Positions 53,456 to 64,000 of a DNA stretch of 64,000 nt are shown here, one piece after another. The position numbers were made by a program, and so were the translations under genes. This stretch comes from Xenopus tropicalis. Taxonomy: Eukaryota; Chordata; Amphibia; Anura; Pipidae. Each line of letters starts with the position of its first letter. Position 1 is the first letter of the stretch. The notes beneath the pieces are model-generated. The model was given only the letters and a program-made list of their open reading frames with translations. It was not told where the DNA came from and made no database searches. The stretch is taken from assembly GCF_000004195.4 (NCBI RefSeq), contig NC_030679.2, forward strand, positions 28,447,712 to 28,511,711, given 5' to 3'.

Positions 53456-54870
53456 AAATAGCACGTGGCCACCACTGCCAGCAACAGCAGATATGCCAAC
53501 TCAGATCCGAGTGCAGCTTAGCCATCGCTGCCACCTGGTTCCACCAGTGTTCCACTATGAATCGTTCCCTTCCACCTTGGCTCCACTGGATTGAATATAC
53601 ATCGGAGGACTTTGGGTGACGGTTCTACGCATCTCTATTGGGTGGACAGTTAGGTTTTGTGTGACTGGGTGAGGGGGCCTAAATCAAGGGGACTCCCAAT
53701 ACATAAAGGTGAAGTCTGCAACAGTCAAAATGCCCCTGCCCATCTGTCATAAAGCTGTGCGCACCATGACATGTAGAGCAAGGCCCGGGTTGATGGGAGG
53801 AAAGATTAGGCATGACTCCCTAGCAGTTCTTATGTATACACACAGTGCGGGGGGCTTAGATTGGCCTCACGGGCCAGCCTAGGGGCACATAAATTTGAAA
53901 TCAATCCCTGCTTGAAATGGAATTGTTTTCTTATAGTCTGTGTAGAAAGGTAATGCAAACATTTGCCATCATAGGTATTGACCTGTTCTAAGTAGAATTC
54001 TGCAGGAAAATTTAAAAGCATTAATAGCCCTTTAACTTGGGCCCAGATGATCCTGGCCTTTGTGCCCCAGGTTAACCTCAAAAGTGCACATTTTACGTAT
54101 CTATTTTACATTAAATATATATATATATATATATTTACAAAGAGAACTTACAGCTTACAGTGCAGAGTCAGGCATTTAGCTAAGCGACTGAGACTTGTAA
54201 TTTGCTGAATATGAATAGATGGAAGTTTGACATCCCTACCTTTAGCCCATAATGCAGTTACTCTGCGGCCAAATGCATTTATGCAGCTTTTTCATCTGAT
54301 TTTAAAGAGGGATTGACATTCCCACCAATTCCCTATTTGAAATGGAAATCATGTTTACTGTGATAGCAGGGATCAGTTTACACAGGCAGCTCTCAAGGGC
54401 CTTCCTCTGATACCATTTCAAGCACAGGGAGCGCAGCACATGTCAAGTGAATAGAAATAGAATAAATACAATTACTCTGGAATAGTGCTGTTCGGTTTCT
54501 TTGGTTATGCTGGCTGCTTAGTAAAGTGAAAGGGCTATGAAATCCCACAGCTCGGGTCCAAGGGCAGGATTCTAGAACAGTCAGGTAATGTTTTTTTTTT
54601 TTTAAAGTAATGTGTATTTGCTATTAAACCCATGTAGGTGTCACGCCATTGTGGGAACTGGAGCCACAGCAGGAGGAGAGCTGACTATAGTTATGCAGTC
54701 AGTAACAGCAGTGCAGGGAATAGCAAAATACACATACCGCTTTCACTAGCACTTTCATTTACACATAACTTTAAAACCACTGAGCATTTGTAAATGTATG
54801 TATGTATGTATGTATGTATGTATGTATGTATGTATGTATGTACATTTAGCAGGCCTGGGTTAGTGGGAAG
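53456..54870. other. upstream intergenic, clean tract 54.14-54.55 kb; (TATG)n at 54.79 kb
   Basis: No gene. 54140-54550 lacks repeats and is a candidate conserved element. (TA)n at 54116-54134. Confidence 0.45.
54794..54842 (+). repeat. (TATG)n microsatellite
   Basis: Twelve uninterrupted tetranucleotide units. Confidence 0.95.
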
Positions 54871-54879
54871 GCCACAAAG

Positions 54880-55058
54880 TAGGGTTGCCACCTGTCCGGT
54901 TTCCCTAATTAGAATAACTGGGCAGGACTCATTGACATGGTGATTGCTCCTCCCCTGTGACAACATGGCCCAACCTCTTCCCAATCCCACGACATCACGA
55001 CCCACCTCTGCCCTGCCCCCCTACCTGGTTTTCTTAGCCGGCAGAGGTGGTAACCCTG
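54880..55058. mobile_element. hAT-type TAGGGTTGCCACCTGTCC element
   Basis: TAGGGTTGCCACCTGTCCGG at left, GGTGGTAACCCTG at right; perfect 8-bp duplication CCACAAAG (54872-54879, 55059-55066). Same family as 62395-62616. Confidence 0.9.
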
Positions 55059-55116
55059 CCACAAAGGCCCAGGTATAGGCGGTACAGCATTAGGGGCGAT
55101 TCATGTTTTTTTGCAC

Positions 55117-55640
55117 TTAAAGTGGACCTGTCACCCAGACTTAAAAAGCTGTATAATAAAAGCCCTTTTCATATTAAACATAAAAACCAAAATCATTTTT
55201 TTATTACCACATCCATACCCATTATAAAAGCATTTAAATATCCCAGCTGTCAGTCATATATTGCCTGCCCCGCCTCTATGCCTTAGGCATAGAGGTGGGG
55301 CAGACAGTTACTTTCAACTTTCAATTCAGGACTCCTTAGATGTTGCTGCTCTCCTCACATTGCCCTACCCTCCTCACCATGTAAGGTGACCAGTAACCAG
55401 TACATGGACATCAGGTCCCCCCATACTGGCACAGAAACAAGATTTTGGCATGATGCAATGCCTGCTTTGATAACAGTGTCCACAAAATGGAGCCTGCCTG
55501 CTTGCTGCAATTGTGAATTCCAAGGCTGAAGAAAATAAGATTAAAATAATTTATATAGTGTAAGTAAAGTTTACTTTGCTTGACAAAACATAAAAGAAAA
55601 CAATTTAGAATTATTTCTTAAGGTGACAGGTCCCCTTTAA
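55117..55640 (+). mobile_element. T2-like TTAA MITE, uninterrupted copy
   Basis: TTAAAGTGGACCTGTCACCC and GGTGACAGGTCCCCTTTAA with TTAA ends. The centre CTATGCCTTAGGCATAG (55276-55292) is the unoccupied target that carries the nested MITE in the copy at 49561-50403. Confidence 0.93.
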
Positions 55641-56906
55641 AGACATTTTTTTGTATGTAAAAAAAACACAATTTTTTCTCTCACAGAGCGAGCACGCACG
55701 ACCCCCACTCCATTGCTCCGGATGGGAGAGAAATTTAAAAATTTAGCTACGGCGGGGCAGCATGCCGCCCCTAAATATCTGCCGCCCTAGGCCCGGGCCG
55801 TTGTGGCCTCTCTACAAATCCGGGCCTGTGCCTTGTGTCTCTCCTGGTGCCCCCCACCATTCCCCTGTCCTGCTTCTTTCTCATTGAGTTGTAGATTATG
55901 TATAATTATAATACTAAACATAATAAATACCTTAGAAATAACCTTGGAGTTTAGTATAAAAGCTCCTGGCCTGTGGTTTCATGCTTTAATATTATCAGAT
56001 ATCTTCTTGGTAGCCTCTAATATCTGTATAAATTATAGTAGCCGGGGTATATTATCCCAATATATGGTAAATATTTAAACAAAAATGATTTTAGAGACTA
56101 GAAATCCACTTCGTATTTAGTATTTATACATTTCTAAATTCCAAGGTAGAAGTTACACATCATATTAAATAGTGTTATACCCTATGGAGCATTAAGAATT
56201 ATTTATCTAAAAAACACCTAAACATTTTACTGCGCTTTACTTTAACACAAAAGCAACATTTTCACTTGAAGTCTCTGACTCCTGATAGATGTGATAGCGC
56301 TGACTCTTTGGAACAAGCAACCCACGCAGTTGTTTAGGACCCCTGCTTGGTAACAAAATCCGGAAGGCAGGATCAGTACATTAAAATGTAATTAACGCTT
56401 GGCACTGCACCCGCATTTTCAGTTATTAATATTCATAAACCTTGGCTTTTATCGGCTTTAAATAGGCAGTGGGTTGAGAAGAAAAGATCTTACCAATTAG
56501 CCTAAGAATTAATTAGAATTTTTTTTTAATCTCGACGTGGAGCCTGAATTTGTCAAAAAAAGAAACATAATTTAGCCATGATGCCATGTAATATTTTGTT
56601 ATTTAAGGGCTATTTGTGCTAATGCTTCAGGTCTTTTCATTTATGTACATAACTTGCAGAACCCAAACAGCTCAAATTAAAATGGAAACATTTGTTTAAG
56701 AATGAAAAAAAAAAACCCTGAAAAACTTAATGGGACACCATCTGTTCTTTTTTCACCAGTTATTTTAGCGATGCTTTTATCCAGTGATATATTTTAGTTG
56801 ACCCAAAACTTAATATTCAGTGGAAATTGACAGAAAAAAAAGGCATGATATCCCATTCACTTTTACTTCTAAAACCAATTGCAACACCTTTATTCCCTTT
56901 TAGACA
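55641..56906. other. upstream intergenic, clean tract 56.22-56.70 kb
   Basis: 55740-55830 is a scrap of the 49240 hAT family. 56220-56700 is repeat-free with many TAAT/ATTA sites. No exon seen. Confidence 0.45.
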
Positions 56907-56914
56907 TCTTAGGC

Positions 56915-57105
56915 CAGGGGTCGATTGTGGTCCACCAGTCAGTCCCCCGTGGACTTCTGGTGGACTGCGTCTAAGCCGGGAAATGTGAAAGTGCGGCGAG
57001 AACGGGGAACTGTGGCGCTTTTATTGGGTATGCGTATGTACGTTGTGTCGTATGCGGGGAGGAGCCAAAGTCGATTGCCGCGTGAAAAAGGTCTGGGCAC
57101 CCCTG
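56915..57105. mobile_element. hAT-type MITE (CAGGGGTCGATTG)
   Basis: CAGGGGTCGATTGTGG at left, TCTGGGCACCCCTG at right; perfect 8-bp duplication TCTTAGGC (56907-56914, 57106-57113). Interior CpG-rich (GTGCGGCGAGAACGG). Confidence 0.9.
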
Positions 57106-57697
57106 TCTTAGGCTATTGGTGTCAGGGCCTACTTGGCCTTTTACGGTTTGGAGTTGGGACCAAGGAGGAAGCTGAATTCAACAAAGTCCAATATGCGGTA
57201 TTCAAAGGTTTAGCAAGTCTTAAAGTTGTAATTTAGGCAAAAGTCAGGGCAGTCAGAAACAAAGCAGAAAAGACAGGAACTAAAAGTCAAAACAGTGATT
57301 TATGCACACCCAGGACATTCATGAAGAAAGACCTATATTTAGGCATGGATCCCAGATCTCTGGCGTCTTTTTATTTCAAAGTTCTGCTTCAAAATGCAAT
57401 GTGATAACATCACGCGGCACTACATCGATACAATGTAATGTTGCAGCTACGGGCACCGCCATCTTGGGAGACAATGGGAACCCAAGATGTTTCCTCTTTC
57501 TGTTGCAAGTGGGCTGTGTCTACTGACGCAGTGCGCTCTGGGAACCCTAGAGCTACCACCAACTTCAGAGGTAGCGTTAGCTCCAAGATTCCCCTGCATC
57601 AATAGGTGCATCAATAGGAGTGCAGAATACATTTATGTTTGCACAGATGGAATGGAACAAGCACAACAATGTGGAAGTGCAAGCAGCACCTTTTGTA

Positions 57698-58019
57698 AAG
57701 GTATAGGACCTGTTATCCAGAATCTTGGGGTCTGGGGTTTTCCAGATTAGGGGTCTTTCCTAATTTGAATTCCCAAATCTTAAGTCTACTAAAATAATTT
57801 CAACATTCAATAGACCAAATAGGATTGTTTTGTTTCCAGTAAGGATTAATTATATCTTAGTTAGGATCAAGTACATGCTATGGATGGATTATTACAGGAC
57901 AAAAGGAATCATTTTTAAAAAATTTAAGTGTTTGGTGAAAATGTGTGTGAGAGATGGCCTTCCTGTAATTTGGAGCTTTCTGGATAACTGTTTTCCGGAT
58001 AACAGATTCCATACCTGTA
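57698..58019 (-). mobile_element. ACAGGTATGG element, inverted
   Basis: AAGGTATAGGACCTGTTATC ... GGATAACAGATTCCATACCTGTA, with TTGTTTCCAGTAAGGATTAA and GGATCAAGTACATGCTATGG inside. Same family as 36596-37147. Confidence 0.8.
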
Positions 58020-58416
58020 ACTGTACAGCATTTGAAAAACTAGCTCTTAACTCGCAGTCTGATTTTACGTTTTACAGGGATATTAGTAAAAAGTGTGTAA
58101 ATTGTGGGAAAATGTAAAATCTGGGAAAACACATTATGCCCGTGTGGGTCCAGGAAAAGATGGCATTAGCTCTGGGAAAATTCAGGGGTAAAATCAAAGT
58201 TCTACAGTATATAATTTGAAATTGCTCAGGCTCTAGGAATATAACCCAAGCAGACCAGGCCGGACACATCTTGTTTATTGTGTAAGGTACATAGTAGTTC
58301 TTCCCTGTGCATCACATTACCCACTTTGGTTCCCCATTCTACAATATTCGCTGGAGCAGGAGGGTCTCTAGTGTCAGGGTGAGGACCAGCATTTTGAAGC
58401 AAAAAGCACTCTTAAG

Positions 58417-58802
58417 GGGACATTTACTAAACAGGTGACTTTTTGGGGCCGGCCTTCTTGTCGTCGAAAACCTTGAAAAAGTTGCGGGAAAAAAGTATGA
58501 CTTTTCCGGAATTTATTATGCAACAAAACTGTCAGGATCTTGTAGAAGTCAATGGCAGATGTCCCTTTTACAATTGGAAGATCTTTCTTTGCTTTGTGGA
58601 ATTTTTTGTGTTTTTTTTTATGCTGGCTTTTGTGTGGCAATAGTTGCAAAAAGTCGAAAAAGTTGTGGTTTTCGTGACTTTTTCACAACTTTTTTTCGTG
58701 CTTCTTCAGTTCAGATCTTTTGATAAATGACTGCCATTCATAGAAATTCGTTTTTTCATGGTTTCAAACAAATATAATTTAAAGTTTAGCAAATCTGCCC
58801 CA
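58417..58802. repeat. palindromic repeat (GGGGACATTTACTAA)
   Basis: AAGGGGACATTTACTAAACA at left and TTTAGCAAATCTGCCCC at right. Internal AAAAAGTYG / CGACTTTTT motifs fold on each other. Short ORFs here are repeat-derived. Confidence 0.6.
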
Positions 58803-59057
58803 TAGACCTCAGAAAGTGAAGCCATCTCATTGGCTGCAGAAATCTGTGCATATATTATCATTATGTGAAGGCAAAGTGAAGGCAGATTTAGAATTTTTGG
58901 GCCCTCATCACATGATGAATGAAAACAGCCAGACAGTACTGCCTTTAATAGCAATTACATTTACAAATAACTTTAAAAACCATTGAACATCTTTATTACA
59001 TACAGGTATATTGGAAAGATACTTAGAATTATATTTTCTTTTCTATGCAAAGTAGGA

Positions 59058-59082
59058 TTTATTATTATTATTATTATTATTA
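59058..59082 (+). repeat. (ATT)n microsatellite
   Basis: Eight ATT units, leading into a dispersed repeat (GCAGCGCTGTACAATAAGTG). Confidence 0.9.
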
Positions 59083-59175
59083 ATAAAATTTAATTACAAA
59101 GCACCAATATATTCCGCAGCGCTGTACAATAAGTGGGTTTCAATCAATAACCGATACAAGAGGTTAAGAGGGCCC

Positions 59176-59237
59176 TGCCCAAAAGAGCTTACAATCTACA
59201 AGGTAAGTACCTTGTAGATTGTAAGCTCTTTTGCCCA
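59176..59237. repeat. 30-bp-arm inverted repeat
   Basis: TGCCCAAAAGAGCTTACAAT ... AAGGTA is followed after two bases by TACCTTGTAGATTGTAAGCT ... GCCCA. The arms match almost perfectly, with one extra base. The arm sequence is the widespread AGAGCTTACAATCTA phrase. Confidence 0.9.
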
Positions 59238-59239
59238 AA

Positions 59240-60210
59240 TGTTACAGTTGATGGACAGTTGCCTTTTTTCAACCTTAACTGCTATCAAACCATATTTACT
59301 ATTGGTAAGTGTGCTTTATTTTGCACAATTATTTTCAGATACCTTATGTATTTGTTTCATAAAAGCTTTGTCTAAATAGCCGTTTGCCCTTAGAAATCTC
59401 TAATTCAATTTTGTGCCTTAAATTACAGTTGCCCTTGGTGTGGCCCTGGGAAATGACAGTGGCTTTCATGCCATAATCTTATTTTAATACCAAGGCAGTA
59501 TGTACAATTCTGAAAAAGTCTGCGAATATAGATGACAGACAAGCACTTGACATTTACATAGCATGCTGCATCAAATGAAATGCAATTAAGCTTCTAGTTG
59601 ATATATCAATATGAATTAAACAGACGGTAATGCCTATCAGAAAACAAAACACTTTTCACGAGATAGGCATTATGTATGGGCTTTTTATTTCTCATCTAAC
59701 AGAATTCCCATGGGCCATTTTGTTTGCCTTCTCTGTATTATGAATGAAAGAGGGACAAGTCTGTTTTATCTTGACTTGTTCAAAGTCAGGCAGTTTGGTC
59801 TTATCAGCGCCCTTAAACACCACTCCTTATCATTATCCCATGGGAAACAAGAATCACTCAGGTCTGGAAAAAAACAGATACAGCTTTTATTAACAAATAT
59901 ACAAATAATTTACACAACCATTGGGATAAAGATATAAGCAATTAACTCACAACATAAGAAAAAATTACTTGCGGGCCTATGATTAAGTGCCTGCTTAAGG
60001 CATGAAATGCACAAGGCTTGTGTCCCTGGGATACTTTATCTTTAAATATAATTGTTTTGGAACTGCATAATTTATGTTGTGATGATCTGGTTTGTGCCAG
60101 CCTACTGTGTGTGAAGAAAAGTACAATTAACCCCTTGTTAAAAAAAAAAAAAACTTTTTTAAACTGGATTTGGAGAGGGATTTACTGTGAGAGCTGGGAA
60201 GTTGTGAAAT
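59240..60210. other. upstream intergenic, clean tract 59.27-59.70 kb
   Basis: No exon or repeat recognised in 59270-59700; candidate conserved non-coding element. Confidence 0.45.
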
Positions 60211-60211
60211 T

Positions 60212-60304
60212 GTGAAAGTCGTGCTGGCTGATACATTATATAGCTTTAAGAAGGGGCTGGATGGCTTTTTAGCAAGTGAGGGAATACAGGGTTATGGGGG
60301 ATAG
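60212..60304 (+). pseudogene. C-terminal codons of a CR1/L2-type LINE RT
   Basis: The plus strand reads KVVLADTLYSFKKGLDGFL, then ASEGIQGYGG and TAG at 60302-60304. This aligns with DVVMADSVSAYKRGLDEFL...IQGY of the LINE at 19.3 kb. Only the last 30 or so codons remain. They merge directly into the 41-bp array. Confidence 0.85.
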
Positions 60305-61672
60305 CTCCCAGTACAAGTGAGGGAATACAGGGGTAGGGGAGATAGCTCTCAGTACAAGTGAGGGAATACAGGGGTATGGGGGATAGCTCTCAGTACAAGT
60401 GAGGGAATACAGGGTTATGAGGGATAGCTCTCAGTACAAGTGAGGGAATACAGGGTTATGGGAGATAGCTCTCAGTACAAGTGAGGGAATACAGGGTTAT
60501 GGGGGATAGCTCTCAGTACAAGTGAAGGAATACAGGGGTATGGGAGATAGCTCTCAGTACAAGTGAGGGAATACAGGGGTATGGGAGATAGCTCTCAGTA
60601 CAAGTGAGGGAATACAGGGTTATGGGGGATAGCTCTCAGTACAAGTGAGGGAATACAGGGGTAGGGGAGATAGCTCTCAGTACAAGTGAGGGAATACAGG
60701 GTTATGGGGGATAGCTCTCAGTACAAGTGAGGGAATACAGGGGTATGGGAGATAGCTCTCAGTACAAGTGAGGGAATACAGGGTTATGGGGGATAGCTCT
60801 CAGTACAAGTGAGGGAATACAGGGGTAGGGGAGATAGCTCTCAGTACAAGTGAGGGAATACAGGGTTATGGGAGATAGCTCTCAGTACAAGTGAGGGAAT
60901 ACAGGGTTATGGGGGATAGCTCTCAGTACAAGTGAGGGAATACAGGGTTATGGGAGATAGCTCTCAGTACAAGTGAAGGAATACAGGGGTATGGGAGATA
61001 GCTCTCAGTACAAGTGAGGGAATACAGGGTTATGGGAGATAGCTCTCAGTACAAGTGAGGGAATACAGGGTTATGGGAGATAGCTCTCAGTACAAGTGAA
61101 GGAATACAGGGGTATGGGAGATAGCTCTCAGTACAAGTGAGGGAATACAGGGGTATGGGAGATAGCTCTCAGTACAAGTGAGGGAATACAGGGTTATGGG
61201 GGATAGCTCTCAGTACAAGTGAGGGAATACAGGGGTAGGGGAGATAGCTCTCAGTACAAGTGAGGGAATACAGGGTTATGGGAGATAGCTCTCAGTACAA
61301 GTGAGGGAATACAGGGTTATGGGGGATAGCTCTCAGTACAAGTGAGGGAATACAGGGTTATGGGGGATAGCTCTCAGTACAAGTGAGGGAATACAGGGGT
61401 AGGGGAGATAGCTCTCAGTACAAGTGAGGGAATACAGGGGTAGGGGAAATAGCTCTCAGTACAAGTGAGGGAATACAGGGGTAGGGGAGATAGCTCTCAG
61501 TACAAGTGAGGGAATACAGGGGTAGGGGAGATAGCTCTCAGTACAAGTGAGGGAATACAGGGGTAGGGGAGATAGCTCTCAGTACAAGTGAGGAAATACA
61601 GGGATAGGAGAGATAGCTCTCAGTACAAGTGAGGGAATACAGGGGTATGGGGGATACAGTAGCTCTTAGTAC
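60273..61672 (+). repeat. 41-bp minisatellite, 34 copies
   Basis: Unit CAAGTGAGGGAATACAGGGT then TATGGGGGATAGCTCTCAGTA. The ATAGCT landmark recurs exactly every 41 bp from 60301 to 61613 without any length change; the last unit carries ATACAGTAGCTCTTA. Variants lie at four sites (GAGGG/GAAGG, GGTTA/GGGTA, TATGG/TAGGG, GGGAT/GAGAT). The first unit contains the last nine codons and stop of the LINE ORF. Confidence 0.97.
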
Positions 61673-61790
61673 AAGTTGATCCAGGGACTGGTCCCATTGC
61701 CATCTTGGAGTCAGGAAGGAATATTTACCCCCTATGCGGGAAATAAGAGAGGCATCAGATGGGGTTATGGCCTTCCTATATCTACTGTAT
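61673..61790 (+). mobile_element. LINE 3' UTR remnant after the array
   Basis: GTTGATCCAGGGACTGGTCC, CATCTTGGAGTCAGGAAGGA and GAGGCATCAGATGGGGTTAT form the usual continuation of this frog CR1/L2-type 3' UTR. The terminal ATGTAACT tail is missing. Confidence 0.75.
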
Positions 61791-62386
61791 TTATATTTCT
61801 TATCGACATCAGCATCATGTTTATTTGCTGGTGCAACAAAATACTGCCCAAGGCATCTGCTAGTTTAGTTTTTGCTTTAGATCAACTTTAGATCAAATTT
61901 ATGGGTTGAAACAGAACTTTTGGGGGAAATTAGCTATGTTAGGCAGGTAGCAGAGGATCAAGAGCATAGAAACAGGGGCACTACTTCTACAAGCAAAAAC
62001 ACAGTTTTATTTTGGGCAAACTAAGGTCAGACATAAGGTCAGAGCAAACAGTTCAACACATCTTGTTCAGGTATTGTCCCTTCTTTGGGCTCTCCAGAGT
62101 ATGAGAGGAAGTAGTGTTCTGGCTATTATGTTAGACATCTGCTCACTCCAGTCTTTATAGATTATTTTTTTGCCTAATTAGCTATATCACAAATCTTTTT
62201 TTATATTGTGCAGTCTATCTATTTTACTCAAGTTTCATTTTTACACTAAACTGTTCCTTTAAGTTGAGTAGCATCCTGGTTTATGTTGCACTGTGGGAAC
62301 GGGGCAATGTTCTCAAAGGATGGGGCACTGTTTGCTTTGTCTTTTAGACTATCAGAACCTTGTCCTGCCCCCCATGCATGCTGTTA
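61791..62386. other. upstream intergenic, nothing recognised
   Basis: No gene or named repeat. Confidence 0.4.
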
Positions 62387-62394
62387 CTCACAAC

Positions 62395-62616
62395 TAGGGT
62401 TGCCACTGGGTGGGACATTGATGTCACATGGGCAGGACTTTGACGTCGTGGTGAGGGGGCTATGAAATGGTGATCAGCAATAGCCTGATTGCCATGTCAA
62501 TTTCAAAGAGTTCTGCCCAGTTTTCCAAATTGGGGAAGCCGGGTAGGCAGTTTCGGCCTGACAGTCCTTCCGAATACTGAGCTGTCTGGGTCAAAACCGA
62601 ACAGGTGGCAACCCTA
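62395..62616. mobile_element. hAT-type TAGGGTTGCC element
   Basis: TAGGGTTGCCACTGGG and CAGGTGGCAACCCTA ends with a perfect 8-bp duplication CTCACAAC (62387-62394, 62617-62624). Interior GGGTCAAAACCGAACAGG. Confidence 0.93.
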
Positions 62617-62624
62617 CTCACAAC

Positions 62625-63790
62625 GCTGTTCAACTTCAAGGTGTGCCAGAGCCGACACAGGTTAATAAGGGGTTAACTGGAGGAGGCAGGGGGGCACATA
62701 CAAAAGAATAGCAGCACTAGGGTTCATGTAGGCATAGTGAAATATTTTTATCAGTACTTGGAAAGTGTCACTATCCCTATAGTATCTACCGATGAGCTTA
62801 AATATAATAGAATGTTTGTGTTGCTTTGCCGTAGATCATCAGAAATAGGATCTGAGTAACACTGAACTGGATATATATATTGGTCTTTGTTATCCTCAGC
62901 TACAATGCTATTCTTATAGCACATTACTATCTGAGTACCTATTTTTCCACAAAGCTTGCAATCAAAAGTTTGGTGTCTGACAAGCATGTAAAGCACTTGC
63001 CCAAGGCTACAAGGACTGACAACAAGATGACAAGAGAATCAAGACCCCTGTGAGCCCCCTGAGCCCCTCCATCTTTTTATACCTGACAGATATGTCCAAT
63101 CATTTTGCGTGGTACAGTCTTTATGTTCAGTATTGCTCATCTTAATAACAGGAATCTGCAAGTACAGGTTCCAAACAAGTGAAATGTTTTGAAATTCAAA
63201 GCACAGTCAACATTTTTTATTCATATTTGCCCTTAATCCACAGATTGGCACAAAAAGGAGGCTGTAGAACAAACAAGGTTTCCATCAATCTGACAGGTAC
63301 TGCTGTGATGTTATGACATGAAATCTGTTTAATTGCAGGAGCGATGGCTAACCTGTGGCATTCCAGCTGCTGAACTACAACAGTTACGGGGGCAATGTAA
63401 AGCACTCCTATGGGCTAGGAGCCTCTGATCTTCAGTGAGGTGCAACCATTGTGCAGTGCCCAAGTTGTTACCACTGAATGCTCATTGGCTGTTCTACATT
63501 GCTGGGAAATAATAATGATTAGCAAAGGCTTAAGGTTAATTATATTGATTCCTTTATTAATGGGAGATCTGTGGGACAAATGTACAGTTATATAGATTCC
63601 CCACTTCTGTCCCACTGCTTCAATTTTTCAGAACTTCAAAGCTGTTCTTGTCCTTAGTTAGTCTGTGGACTCTGGGGTTCAATTACAGTAGGAAAAAAGT
63701 TACTGTTACTCTTGTTTAATACATAATTGGAAAACTACATTAAACCAACACTTTGTGATTAAGAATTACATCCCACCCACTCTAATAGCC
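62625..63790. other. upstream intergenic, nothing recognised
   Basis: No exon or named repeat. Short ORFs on the minus strand lack support. Confidence 0.4.
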
Positions 63791-63796
63791 ATTGGT

Positions 63797-63985
63797 ATTA
63801 TTATTATTTTTTGTTGCTATAGCGCCATATTCCACAGTGCTTTACAAAGATTATGCATTATTTACATCAGTTCCCTGCCTCAGTGGAGCTCACAATATAT
63901 CTTACATACCATGGTCCTTATTATTAGGAGGCAAACAATTTGCCTGTATATTTTTGGAGTGTGGGAGGAAACCGGAGAACTGTAG
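63797..63985 (+). repeat. dispersed repeat (GCGCCATATTCCACAGTGCT)
   Basis: (ATT)n, then TATAGCGCCATATTCCACAG and GTGCTTTACAAAG, ending with GGAGTGTGGGAGGAAACCGG, a phrase common in amphibian and fish genomes. Related to the scrap after 59082. Confidence 0.65.
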
Positions 63986-64000
63986 AATAGACTATAGAGG

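Noticed and set aside
60273..61672. CRISPR array
   Set aside because: Repeats are contiguous 41-bp units with no spacers, in vertebrate DNA, derived from a LINE.

Overview
The window is non-coding-rich vertebrate DNA, almost certainly from a clawed frog (Xenopus or a close pipid relative). The basis is one spliced vertebrate gene plus a dense set of repeats that I recognise as Xenopus-type: TTAA-flanked T2-like MITEs, GC-rich hAT MITEs, the ACAGGTATGGGATCC element, and CR1/L2-type LINE tails ending in a TTACATAG-type microsatellite. I cannot separate X. laevis from X. tropicalis. There are no prokaryotic features.

Gene content. One gene can be supported with confidence: a STARD10-type START-domain lipid-transfer protein gene on the minus strand, 3730-39269. 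Six coding exons join with consistent phases and consensus splice sites into a 266-residue reading frame: 39123-39269, 11510-11657, 8204-8307, 7257-7374, 6052-6104 and 3730-3960. The first intron is 27,465 bp; the other four span about 0.8-3.2 kb. The START-domain YRKKWD and PLKNRD blocks and the acidic C-terminal tail with a CK2-type serine are present. A 133-codon minus-strand ORF at 39845-40246, upstream of exon 1, may be an exon of an unrecognised gene or chance.

Layout. 1-3.7 kb: 3' flank of the gene, with MITEs. 3.7-11.7 kb: exons 6 to 2 with MITE-bearing introns. 11.7-39.1 kb: giant intron 1, holding a degenerate LINE reverse transcriptase (13.7-14.5 kb), a LINE 3' end (19.2-19.7 kb), a long hairpin (19.8 kb), a hAT element carrying a minisatellite (29.5-30.7 kb) and several MITEs. 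39-41 kb: first coding exon, the unassigned ORF and MITEs. 41-64 kb: gene-free upstream DNA with a second minisatellite-bearing hAT element (43.5-44.4 kb), a GATA array (46.1-46.4 kb), a nested MITE (49.6-50.4 kb), several repeat-free tracts that look like candidate conserved non-coding elements (47.3, 54.2, 56.2-56.7 and 59.3-59.7 kb), and a 34-copy, 41-bp minisatellite (60.3-61.7 kb).

I found no previously undescribed biological system of the defence or pathway kind. The most unusual structures are repeat-biology ones: the 41-bp minisatellite whose unit contains the last codons and stop codon of a CR1/L2-type LINE reverse transcriptase; a Harbinger-like MITE nested in a T2-like MITE, with the unoccupied site preserved in a second copy 5 kb away; two oppositely oriented hAT elements that carry an internal 34-bp minisatellite; and many hAT insertions whose 8-bp target duplications can be read directly.
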